In this document: piece after piece, positions 54,721 to 63,164 of the stretch
How the letters are laid out: every line of letters begins with the position of its first letter
Numbering within the stretch: position 1 is the first letter of the stretch
From: Roseiflexus sp. RS-1
GTDB taxonomy: Bacteria; Chloroflexota; Chloroflexia; Chloroflexales; Roseiflexaceae
Direction of reading: 5' to 3'
DNA: 64,000 nt
Assembly: GCF_000016665.1 (NCBI RefSeq)
Contig: NC_009523.1
Coordinates: forward strand, 4,587,501-4,651,500
Notes under the pieces: generated by a model
What the model was told of the DNA's origin: nothing
What the model saw: only the letters and a program-made list of their open reading frames with translations
Database searches by the model: none
Position numbers and translations under genes: made by a program

Positions 54721-55680
54721 TTACGCTTCTTCACCGCGCAGACGACGCAGTTCGGCTTCCAGCGCGCGCAAGCGGGCTTCCACTTCGGCGCGGGCGCGGG
54801 CTTCGGCTTCGGCACGGGCTTCGGCTTCGGCGCGCGCTCGTGCCTCAGCTGCGCGAGCTTCGGCTTCGGCGGCGGCGCGGGCTTCGGCTGCAGCAGCGCG
54901 CGCTTCGGCATTCATCCACGCCTGCGCTTGCGCTTTGGCTTCCGCCAGCGCTTCGGCGACCCGCTCCTCCGACTCGATCACCTGCGTGACCAGGTCGGCG
55001 TAATCTCCCAGTTGTCGTCCCTGTTCGTCGAAGCAGTACACCTCGCCGTCGCGCACCCCGATCCAGACCCGCAGCGGTTCCAGCCACAGCCACCCGCGCG
55101 CATCCGGCGTCATCGCGCGGTACGCCGCGCCCGCGCGCTCATACCCCAGCACCCGCACCGTCGACGTCCCGCGTCGCTCCACGGCGTCCACAATCACATA
55201 GTACGGCACGCCCGCCAGGTCGTAGTGGTCGACCTTCTCGTAGAGGTCGAAGCGGCGCGTTTCGGGGGAGGTCACTTCGACGATCAGGGTCGGGCGCACC
55301 TGTTCCTGCGCCACGTCGAAGGTGCTCCAGTTGCGCACGGCGGCGACGCCGAAGATGACCATCAGGTCGGGACCGTGGGGGCGCAGGTCGGGAATGTCCC
55401 AGGCGATGCGCACGTCGCTGAGGACGACGGCGTCGGGACGGTCGGCGACGCGGGCGAGGAAGACGTTGGCGAGGTAGCGGACGCGCCGCTGGTGGTCGTA
55501 ATTGCAGAGCACCTGGTCGCCCTCCTCGGGGTGCAGCAGGTCGATGAGCCGCAGGGGGACGAGTTCTTCGTCGAAGCAGCCGTCGCCGAGGTCGCGGCGC
55601 ACGATGCGCCACCCGTAGCGGAACGGGTCATCGGGCGGGGTGTCGGCAGCGGGAGTTGGTCTGGTCGTTGCGGTCGTCAT
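54721..55680 (-). CDS. Uma2-family nuclease-fold protein, paralogue 1
   Basis: 319 residues from the ATG at 55680. The restriction-endonuclease-like Uma2 (DUF820) core: PHGPDLMVIFGVAA, VRPTLIVEVTSPETRRFDLY (the VEVxSPxT catalytic strand with Asp and Glu), EKVDHYDLAGVPYYVIVDAV. The C-terminal ~85 residues are a coiled coil of Ala/Glu/Arg repeats (AEARARAEAEARAEAEARAR). The -10 box TATACT lies 6 bp before the ATG, so a leaderless message is likely. The biological target of Uma2 proteins is not established. Confidence 0.82.
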   Translation of the reverse strand: MTTATTRPTPAADTPPDDPFRYGWRIVRRDLGDGCFDEELVPLRLIDLLHPEEGDQVLCNYDHQRRVRYLANVFLARVADRPDAVVLSDVRIAWDIPDLRPHGPDLMVIFGVAAVRNWSTFDVAQEQVRPTLIVEVTSPETRRFDLYEKVDHYDLAGVPYYVIVDAVERRGTSTVRVLGYERAGAAYRAMTPDARGWLWLEPLRVWIGVRDGEVYCFDEQGRQLGDYADLVTQVIESEERVAEALAEAKAQAQAWMNAEARAAAAEARAAAEAEARAAEARARAEAEARAEAEARARAEVEARLRALEAELRRLRGEEA

Positions 55681-55747
55681 GGTTTCAGTATAGCAGAGAT
55701 CGAGAGCGTATGGGACACAGACAAGCGTCTGACATTGCGGTGCCGTC

Positions 55748-56740
55748 CTATGCGTTGTCCGGATCGACCCCCAGCGCGCGCAGATGCGCTTCCAACGCGC
55801 GCAACCGGGCTTCCACTTCGGCACGGGCGCGGGCTTCGGCTTCGGCACGGGCTGCTTCACGCTGCGCCTGCGCTTCGGCTTCGGCGCGGGCGCGGGCTTC
55901 GGCTTCGGCACGGGCTGCTTCACGCTGCGCCTGCGCTTCAGCTTCAGCAGCGCGCGCTTCGGCATTCATCCATGCCTGCGCTTGCGCTTTGGCTTCCGCC
56001 AGCGCTTCGGCGACCCGCTCCTCCGACTCGATCACCTGCGTGACCAGGTCGGCGTAATCTCCCAGTTGTCGTCCCTGTTCGTCGAAGCAGTACACCTCGC
56101 CGTCGCGCACCCCGATCCAGACCCGCAGCGGTTCCAGCCACAGCCACCCGCGCGCATCCGGCGTCATCGCGCGGTACGCCGCGCCCGCGCGCTCATACCC
56201 CAGCACCCGCACCGTCGGCGTCCCGCGTCGCTCCACGGCGTCCACAATCACATAGTACGGCACGCCCGCCAGGTCGTAGTGGTCAACCTTCTCGTAGAGG
56301 TCGAAGCGGCGCGTTTCGGGGGAGGTCACTTCGACGATCAGGGTCGGGCGCACCTGTTCCTGCGCCACGTCGAAGGTGCTCCAGTTGCGCACGGCGGCGA
56401 CGCCGAAGATGACCATCAGGTCGGGACCGTGGGGGCGCAGGTCGGGAATGTCCCAGGCGATGCGCACATCGCTGAGAACGACGGCGTCGGGACGGTCGGC
56501 GACGCGGGCGAGGAAGACGTTGGCGAGGTAGCGGACGCGCCGCTGGTGGTCGTAATTGCAGAGCACCTGGTCGCCCTCCTCGGGGTGCAGCAGGTCGATG
56601 AGCCGCAGGGGGACGAGTTCTTCGTCGAAGCAGCCGTCGCCGAGGTCGCGGCGCACGATGCGCCACCCGTAGCGGAACGGGTCATCGGGCGGGGTGTCGG
56701 CAGCAGCGGCAGGAGCCGGTTGTGACGCAGCGGTGGTCAT
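55748..56740 (-). CDS. Uma2-family nuclease-fold protein, paralogue 2
   Basis: 330 residues from the ATG at 56740. The core is almost identical to its neighbours; the N-terminal ~20 residues and the coiled coil differ. Here the tail is built from AQREAARAEAEARARAEAE repeats. TATACT lies about 7 bp before the ATG. The C-terminus ends LRALGVDPDNA, unlike the ELRRLRGE end of paralogues 1 and 3. Confidence 0.82.
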   Translation of the reverse strand: MTTAASQPAPAAAADTPPDDPFRYGWRIVRRDLGDGCFDEELVPLRLIDLLHPEEGDQVLCNYDHQRRVRYLANVFLARVADRPDAVVLSDVRIAWDIPDLRPHGPDLMVIFGVAAVRNWSTFDVAQEQVRPTLIVEVTSPETRRFDLYEKVDHYDLAGVPYYVIVDAVERRGTPTVRVLGYERAGAAYRAMTPDARGWLWLEPLRVWIGVRDGEVYCFDEQGRQLGDYADLVTQVIESEERVAEALAEAKAQAQAWMNAEARAAEAEAQAQREAARAEAEARARAEAEAQAQREAARAEAEARARAEVEARLRALEAHLRALGVDPDNA

Positions 56741-56834
56741 AGCGTGCAGTATAGCACGAGAGCGACAGGCGCGCAACGCACGTATGCTCCTCGCCGTGAC
56801 GCGGGCGTCAATCTGCGCTCTATGTCCGCCGCTG

Positions 56835-57833
56835 TCAGTGCTGCTCGCCGCGCAGACGACGCAGTTCGGCTTCCAGCGCGCGCAAGCGGGCTTCGGCTTC
56901 GGCGCGGGCGCGGGCTTCGGCTTCGGCACGGGCTTCGGCTTCGGCGCGCGCTCGTGCCTCAGCTGCGCGAGCTTCGGCTTCACGACGCGCTTGTTCCTCG
57001 GCTTCGGCGCGGGCGCGGGCTTCGGCGGCGGCGCGGGCTTCGGCTGCAGCAGCGCGCGCTTCGGCATTCATCCACGCCTGCGCTTGCGCTTTGGCTTCCG
57101 CCAGCGCTTCGGCGACCCGCTCCTCCGACTCGATCACCTGCGTGACCAGGTCGGCGTAATCTCCCAGTTGTCGTCCCTGTTCGTCGAAGCAGTACACCTC
57201 GCCGTCGCGCACCCCGATCCAGACCCGCAGCGGTTCCAGCCACAGCCACCCGCGCGCATCCGGCGTCATCGCGCGGTACGCCGCGCCCGCGCGCTCATAC
57301 CCCAGCACCCGCACCGTCGGCGTCCCGCGTCGCTCCACGGCGTCCACAATCACATAGTACGGCACGCCCGCCAGGTCGTAGTGGTCGACCTTCTCGTAGA
57401 GGTCGAAGCGGCGCGTTTCGGGGGAGGTCACTTCGACGATCAGGGTCGGGCGCACCTGTTCCTGCGCCACGTCGAAGGTGCTCCAGTTGCGCACGGCGGC
57501 GACGCCGAAGATGACCATCAGGTCGGGACCGTGGGGGCGCAGGTCAGGAATGTCCCAGGCGATGCGCACATCGCTGAGAACGACGGCGTCGGGACGGTCG
57601 GCGACGCGGGCAAGGAAGACATTGGCGAGGTAGCGGACGCGCCGCTGGTGGTCGTAATTGCAGAGCACCTGGTCGCCCTCCTCGGGGTGCAGCAGGTCGA
57701 TGAGCCGCAGGGGGACGAGTTCTTCGTCGAAGCAGCCGTCGCCGAGGTCGCGGCGCACGATGCGCCACCCGTAGCGGAACGGGTCGGCGTCAGCGGCGGT
57801 CGCAGGAACTGCTTGTGACGCGGTGGTGGTCAT
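56835..57833 (-). CDS. Uma2-family nuclease-fold protein, paralogue 3
   Basis: 332 residues from the ATG at 57833 (MTTTASQAVPAT). It has the same Uma2 core, with a coiled coil that includes an ARREAEARAAEARARAEAEA stretch. TATAC lies about 8 bp before the ATG. It is the first of the three in transcription order; spacers of 94 and 67 bp, each with its own -10 box, suggest separate promoters and not one operon. Confidence 0.82.
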   Translation of the reverse strand: MTTTASQAVPATAADADPFRYGWRIVRRDLGDGCFDEELVPLRLIDLLHPEEGDQVLCNYDHQRRVRYLANVFLARVADRPDAVVLSDVRIAWDIPDLRPHGPDLMVIFGVAAVRNWSTFDVAQEQVRPTLIVEVTSPETRRFDLYEKVDHYDLAGVPYYVIVDAVERRGTPTVRVLGYERAGAAYRAMTPDARGWLWLEPLRVWIGVRDGEVYCFDEQGRQLGDYADLVTQVIESEERVAEALAEAKAQAQAWMNAEARAAAAEARAAAEARARAEAEEQARREAEARAAEARARAEAEARAEAEARARAEAEARLRALEAELRRLRGEQH

Positions 57834-57850
57834 AGCCTATAGTATACCAC

Positions 57851-57877
57851 AGGGGATGCGGCACATCCGCATCCCCT
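57851..57877 (-). terminator. Terminator hairpin between the glycosidase and Uma2 genes
   Basis: AGGGGATGCGG-CACAT-CCGCATCCCCT is a perfect 11-bp stem. It is 30 bp beyond the stop of the glycosidase gene (minus strand) and just upstream of the Uma2 promoter, so it would insulate the two. Confidence 0.7.
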
Positions 57878-57906
57878 GGGTCTGTCACCGATGTCGAACT
57901 GCGTTC

Positions 57907-59700
57907 TTAATCCTTCGGCATTGCCTTGAGCGCCAGGTACGCCGGGCGTGGACTCCAGTCGCCGTTGATAACGCCATAACTTGCCTGTTCGTGCAGTTCG
58001 TTGCCCTGCGCGCGCCAGGGAACGGCGAAATTGAGTTGCCACAGGAACATGCCGGTCATCCAGGGGGCGTAGTTGGTGCGCGCCATCTGGTAGGCGCGCA
58101 CAATGTACTGCGCCTGCTTCTCGAACGAGATCTGGTTGCCAAAGCCGTACCCCGGCGTATTGTTGCGCGTCGCCCATCCGAATTCCGTTACCCACATTGG
58201 CATATCACCCAACCCCGATTGCACCATGATCGCGCGCACATCCTCGACGCGACGGAAGTAGAACTCGCGGCTGTTGGTCCATCCCGGTCCCGGTCCTGGA
58301 TTATCGGGCCAGAAGGTGTCGGGCGGGTTGGCGGCGCCACCGGGGTGCACGCCAACAATATCGACGTTGGCGCGGAAGCGCGGATCGGCGAACATCTGGC
58401 GCAGGAAGACCAGGTCGCTGACTGCGATGGTTGGCGCATTCGTCTCGGTGCTCGACGGCGCTCCCGACACGATGAGCGCCGCCGGATCGTTCGCCTTGAT
58501 CGCCTGTGACGCCTGCACCAGCATATCCATGTAGAACGATGCATTCGGCACACGTCCGCCGTTTTCGACCGCCAGGTTCTGTTCATTCCAGATCTCATAC
58601 GCCTGCACTTTGCCGCGATAGCGTTTCGCCATCTCACCCATGAAATAGGCGAATGTGCCGAAATGCTCGCGCGACGGCAGTCCGTTCTTTCCGTTGGGGG
58701 TCGCCCAGGATGGTGCAGCGACGACGCTCAAGAGCACCTTTACTCCTTCGCGATGACAGTCTTCCACAATATCGTCGAGTTCGCCCCAGTAGATCGCCCC
58801 GGAACGGTCGTGCAGATCCATCCAGCGCACCTGCTGGCGCACCCAACCGAAGCCGCTCTCCTTCACCAGACGCAGAGCGCGTGGGCGATCCTGCCACGAT
58901 GTCGATCCATGACCATACAGAATGACATTGTAGCCGTAGGCAAATGTGTTCGATGGGGCGGGCGGCGGTTGATCCGGCGCGACGGCGCCAGGGTTGAACG
59001 CCGGATTCCCCTGGTGGTGCGCATCGCGGTATTCGTTGCCGAGCAAACCAAGCAGAATGCGATAACGCGGATCGGGTTCGTTGGGGTGCCACTCCATGCG
59101 CTGGCGCTCGAAGTATTGCACCCAGTAGACGTTGCCGTCCGCCTGGTTTACTTCCTGGAACTGCTCGGAGAGCGGGCGCCCAAACACTGCAAGACCGCCA
59201 TTGTTGAGCCAGAAATTGCGGAACGGCGCCGGCGAGTTGCGCAGCGTATGGCGCGTCACGCTGTCCCACGTGCCGTCGCGCGGATCGGGAACCGGCTGGA
59301 ACGGCGGTTCATTCTCACGCCCCTTGACGATTTCCGTCCCCAGCAGGCGTCCCAGGATATAGTAGGGGGTGCCGTAGTTCTCAGGATGCTCCTCCAGGAC
59401 TGCCCGCTCAAAGTACTGAACGCGGTAATACTCGCCGGGGTTGGTGAAACTCTCTTCGATGAACGGCGCCGAGATCGGATAGCCGAGCACAAAGAGCGCG
59501 TTGGGAGTCCGTTCCCAGAAGGAGAGAAACGAATTGACGGCAGTGTGCCCGGTTTCAGCAAACAAACGCGCCTTGAACGGCGGTTGAGTCGGTGGCACTT
59601 CCTCCGGACTGCGCGCTGCCGCCGTTGCGCGCAGCGGCACGATCATGGCGCCAGCAAGCATGATCAGGACGGCCAGTGATAGCCATGGCTTGAAACGCAT
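57907..59700 (-). CDS. Secreted GH-A clan glycosidase-like protein, paralogue 1
   Basis: 597 residues; GGAGAAGG precedes the ATG. Signal peptide: WLSLAVLIMLAGAMIVPLRA with an ATAAA cleavage region. Residues ~40-240 carry a repeated module (FVLGYPISAPF, YYRVQYFERAVLEEHPEN and NGGLAVFGRPLSEQF, YWVQYFERQRMEWHPNEP). A TIM barrel follows: WVRQQVRWMDLHDRSGAIYW, AYEIWNEQNLAVENG (acid/base Glu, ~373), MPMWVTEFGWATRNNT (nucleophile Glu, ~506). This fits clan GH-A (GH39/GH5-like). The polysaccharide target is unknown. A paralogue lies directly upstream. Confidence 0.75.
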   Translation of the reverse strand: MRFKPWLSLAVLIMLAGAMIVPLRATAAARSPEEVPPTQPPFKARLFAETGHTAVNSFLSFWERTPNALFVLGYPISAPFIEESFTNPGEYYRVQYFERAVLEEHPENYGTPYYILGRLLGTEIVKGRENEPPFQPVPDPRDGTWDSVTRHTLRNSPAPFRNFWLNNGGLAVFGRPLSEQFQEVNQADGNVYWVQYFERQRMEWHPNEPDPRYRILLGLLGNEYRDAHHQGNPAFNPGAVAPDQPPPAPSNTFAYGYNVILYGHGSTSWQDRPRALRLVKESGFGWVRQQVRWMDLHDRSGAIYWGELDDIVEDCHREGVKVLLSVVAAPSWATPNGKNGLPSREHFGTFAYFMGEMAKRYRGKVQAYEIWNEQNLAVENGGRVPNASFYMDMLVQASQAIKANDPAALIVSGAPSSTETNAPTIAVSDLVFLRQMFADPRFRANVDIVGVHPGGAANPPDTFWPDNPGPGPGWTNSREFYFRRVEDVRAIMVQSGLGDMPMWVTEFGWATRNNTPGYGFGNQISFEKQAQYIVRAYQMARTNYAPWMTGMFLWQLNFAVPWRAQGNELHEQASYGVINGDWSPRPAYLALKAMPKD

Positions 59701-59845
59701 AGACCTTCTCCATCTATCTCTGCCACCGGTCAGCGATGCGGCGCCTGCTGGTCTTGCATCTTGCGCCGGTTGTTCCTGTGGAGAGGAGCGCGCCGTTCGC
59801 CTTTTTCAGGCGTCGCGCCCCTTCTCTCCATTCCGATACATGTTC

Positions 59846-61651
59846 TCAATCCTTCGGCATCCGTTGCAGGGCAAGGTATGCCGGGCGCGGACTCCAGTCG
59901 CCATTAAGGATGCCGAACGATGCCTGTTCGTGGAGCGGGTTGCCTTCGCGCTGCGCCCACGGCACGGCAAAGTTCAGGTTCCACAGGAACATCGCTCCCA
60001 TCCACGGCGCATATTCGCGCCGCCCGATCTGGAACGCCCGCACGATCCATTCTGCCTGCTGTTCAAACGAAATCTGGTTGCCGAATTCGTACCCCGGCGT
60101 ATTGTTGCGCGTCGCCCAACCGAACTCCGTGATCCACATCTGTCGGTCGCCGAGACCGTACTGTAACGCCAGCGCCCGGTAATCCTCGACGCGGCGGAAG
60201 TAGAACTCGCGACTGGTCACAAAGTTCGGTCCGGGACCGGGACGGTCGGGCCACATGCTGTCGGGCGGGTTCGATGTGCCGCCAGCGTGGACGCCAATCG
60301 CATCGACGACGTCGCGGAAGCGCGGGTCGGCGAACATCTGCCGGAAGAACGCCAGATCGCTGATGGCGATATTCGGGTTGTTCGTTTCAGTGGCTGCTGG
60401 CGGACCCGATACGACAATCGCGTAGGGGTCATTCGCCTTGATCGCCCGCGCACCGGCGACCAGCACGTCCATGTAGAGCGCCGCCGAAGCGACCCGCCCG
60501 CCATTTTCGACCGCCAGGTTCTGTTCGTTCCAGATCTGATACGCGCCGACTCTGCCCCGGTAGCGTTTTGCCATTTCCCCCATAAAATAGGCGAACTGAC
60601 CAATGTTGGCGCGGTTGGGCAACCCGTTGCGTCCATTGTCGGTTGCCCAACTGGGGGCGGCAACGACGCTGATGAACAGTTTCACGCCCATCTCATTGGC
60701 ATCGCGCACGATGTCGTCGAGTTCTTCCCAGTAGATCGCACCCGAACGGTCGTGCAGATCCATCCAGCGCACCTGCTGACGCACCCAACCGAAGCCGCTG
60801 TTCTTGACCAGTTGCAGCACGCGCTTGCGATCCTGCCAGGGTTCGCGATCCTGGTAGAGATGCGCATTGTAGCCGTAGATGAACGGGCGCGGCAGCGAGC
60901 GTGCATCATCGCGGGGCGCGGGGGTGAATGCCGGATTGTTGCGATGATTGGCGTCGCGGTATTCATTGCCGAGCAGACCGAGCAGAATGCGGTAGCGCGG
61001 GTCAGGCTCGTCAGGGTGCCACTCCATCCGCTGGCGCTCGAAGTATTGCACCCAGTACGTTTTGCCGTCCGCCTTGTTTACTTCCTGGAACTGTTCGGAG
61101 ATCGGGCGACCGAAGACCGCCAGCCCGCCATTGTTGAGCCAGAAACTGCGGAATGGCGCCGGCGAGTTGCGCAGCGTATGGCGCGTCACACTATCCCACG
61201 TGCCGTCGCGCGGATCGGGAACCGGCTGGAACGGCGGTTCGTTCTCGCGTCCTTTTGCCAGTTGCGTTCCCAGCAATCGCCCCAGAATATAGTAGGGCGT
61301 GCCGTAGTTTTGCGGATGCTCCTCGAGGATCGCGCGCTCGAAGTACTGGACGCGGTAATACTCGCCAGGATTGGTGAAACTTTCCTCAATAAAGGGTCGA
61401 GAGATCGGATAGCCCAGCACAAAGAGCGCGTTGGGCGTATTCCGCCAGAAGCGCTCGAACGAATTGACGGCGGAGTGACCGGTCTGCGGATAGTACTGGG
61501 CGAGATAGGGCGGATAGGTGTCGGGGACTTCAGCCGGGCTGCGCGCTGCGGCGCGACTCTGGCGGGGTGCGACGACGATGCCGACGATGATGGCGATCAG
61601 CGTCAACAGCGACAGGAGACGGGGGATAGCGGTCTTCATTTGCTGGAACAT
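59846..61651 (-). CDS. Secreted GH-A clan glycosidase-like protein, paralogue 2
   Basis: 601 residues; AGAGGAGAG precedes the ATG. Its layout is the same as paralogue 1: signal peptide (LLSLLTLIAIIVGIVVAP), two copies of the YWVQYFERQRMEWHP-type module, and a TIM barrel with AYQIWNEQNLAVENG (~375) and RQMWITEFGWATRNNT (~509). The catalytic Glu pair is intact. By eye the two proteins are roughly 75-80% identical, so they arose by tandem duplication and have diverged mainly near residues 1-60 and 240-270. Confidence 0.75.
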   Translation of the reverse strand: MFQQMKTAIPRLLSLLTLIAIIVGIVVAPRQSRAAARSPAEVPDTYPPYLAQYYPQTGHSAVNSFERFWRNTPNALFVLGYPISRPFIEESFTNPGEYYRVQYFERAILEEHPQNYGTPYYILGRLLGTQLAKGRENEPPFQPVPDPRDGTWDSVTRHTLRNSPAPFRSFWLNNGGLAVFGRPISEQFQEVNKADGKTYWVQYFERQRMEWHPDEPDPRYRILLGLLGNEYRDANHRNNPAFTPAPRDDARSLPRPFIYGYNAHLYQDREPWQDRKRVLQLVKNSGFGWVRQQVRWMDLHDRSGAIYWEELDDIVRDANEMGVKLFISVVAAPSWATDNGRNGLPNRANIGQFAYFMGEMAKRYRGRVGAYQIWNEQNLAVENGGRVASAALYMDVLVAGARAIKANDPYAIVVSGPPAATETNNPNIAISDLAFFRQMFADPRFRDVVDAIGVHAGGTSNPPDSMWPDRPGPGPNFVTSREFYFRRVEDYRALALQYGLGDRQMWITEFGWATRNNTPGYEFGNQISFEQQAEWIVRAFQIGRREYAPWMGAMFLWNLNFAVPWAQREGNPLHEQASFGILNGDWSPRPAYLALQRMPKD

Positions 61652-61783
61652 GGCTCTCCTCTACACTCGATCACACGATTTCAACCGGTCGCTATCCGCA
61701 AGTATAGCGGGAGCGACTGATGGGTTCCTGACACACACCTGAAGGGGAAATTACCGATCCATGACTCTCGACGGCAACGTTCC

Positions 61784-62953
61784 TCAGCGGGGCAATTCTT
61801 CCAGCGTGATCCGTATTGTCTGTATGGCGTTGTCACGCCAGATCTCGATCTCGACCTCTTCGCCAACCTGATGTCGCGCCAGCACACGCAGCAACGGATG
61901 GGCTTCATCGATGCGCTGACCGCCGAGTGATAACAGGATATCACCCGGTTGCACACCAGCCTGCGCCAGCGCCGATCCACGCCTGACCGCCTGAATAAAG
62001 AGACCGTAATCGACCGGCAGGTTGTACCACGCCGCCAGACGCGGCGTAATCGGTACGAATTCGATCGGCAGGTATGGACGTGCCACCCTGCCGCGTGTTA
62101 TCAGTTGATCGGCGACATAGCGCACGGTGTTACTGGGAATGGCGAACCCGATCCCTTCCGCCTGTTCGGCGCCGCCGCGTATGATCGCCGTATTGATCCC
62201 GATCACCTCGCCATCCAGGTTCAACAATGGACCGCCAGAGTTACCGCGGTTGATAGTTGCATCCGTCTGGATCAGGTCGTCCAGTACGACGTCGCGGGTT
62301 TGCAGCGACCGTCCAAGCCCGCTGACCACACCGACCGTTACCGAGTTGCGCAGGTCGCCCAGGGCGCTGCCGATGGCAACCACCCAATCGCCTGCCTGGA
62401 CTGCGTCAGAGTCGCCCAACCGGGCTGCGGGATAGGTATCGCCTTCGATCTTGATCAGCGCCAGATCGCTGAACGGGTAGTCGCTCCCGATCAATTGCGC
62501 CGGGCGCTGTCGTCCGTCGGCAAGAATGACGTACAACTGCCGCGCGCCTTCAACCACGTGGTGGTTGGTGATAATGTACCCGCGCGGATCGATAATCACT
62601 CCTGAACCACGCGCTGGCGGCGGTTGGAATGTGCCGAAGAAACCGACCTGCGGCGGCAACTGCGACACCACCGTCACCACCGATGGTCCTGCCTCGCGCG
62701 CGATACGCGCCGGCGCCGTGCGCACCGGATCGTCCGTGGCGACGACCAGCGGTGTTGGAGATGGGAGAAGGGTGGAGGGGAGCGTGGCTGGTACGGTCGT
62801 CTGCGCTGTTTGATCGGCAATCGGGCGCGCAACAAAGAACCAGATCAACGCACCGCCGACAAGTGTGCCGACAACGCCGCTCACCAGGCTCAATCCGCCA
62901 AGGAGCGCATAGATCACACAGGGGGAACGTTTCTCGCCGGAGCGGTTTTCCAT
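61784..62953 (-). CDS. HtrA/DegP-type membrane-anchored serine protease
   Basis: 389 residues from the ATG at 62953 (MENRSGEK). One N-terminal membrane helix (YALLGGLSLVSGVVGTLVGG) and a Pro/Thr linker precede a trypsin-like domain with catalytic His in GYIITNHHVVEGA, Asp in PFSDLALIKIE and Ser in INRGNSGGPLLNLDG. A single PDZ domain follows (FIQAVRRGSALAQAGVQPGD). It degrades or senses misfolded envelope proteins. The anchor and single PDZ are typical of Gram-positive-like HtrA proteases. Confidence 0.92.
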   Translation of the reverse strand: MENRSGEKRSPCVIYALLGGLSLVSGVVGTLVGGALIWFFVARPIADQTAQTTVPATLPSTLLPSPTPLVVATDDPVRTAPARIAREAGPSVVTVVSQLPPQVGFFGTFQPPPARGSGVIIDPRGYIITNHHVVEGARQLYVILADGRQRPAQLIGSDYPFSDLALIKIEGDTYPAARLGDSDAVQAGDWVVAIGSALGDLRNSVTVGVVSGLGRSLQTRDVVLDDLIQTDATINRGNSGGPLLNLDGEVIGINTAIIRGGAEQAEGIGFAIPSNTVRYVADQLITRGRVARPYLPIEFVPITPRLAAWYNLPVDYGLFIQAVRRGSALAQAGVQPGDILLSLGGQRIDEAHPLLRVLARHQVGEEVEIEIWRDNAIQTIRITLEELPR

Positions 62954-63164
62954 GATGCTGCGTGGCACACGTATCGAACCAGCCAGGGCGCCGTTTCTGC
63001 ACTCACAAACCCGGAAATGCGCGGAAGGAAATTCGGATCGACACGAGAGACGTTGTACCGCAACGCCCCTGCCTTCTCAGGTGTACAGGGCGAGGTCGCA
63101 TTTGAGGTGCGACACCGTTTCTCGACAGCGGTATTGTAGAAGAGAGCTGCCGATGCGTCAAGCG

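Noticed and set aside
54685-57818. Several 300-450 codon plus-strand frames opposite the Uma2 genes
   Set aside because: They mirror the codon repeats of the coiled coils (FGFGxGAGFG-type translations) and lack starts with ribosome sites.
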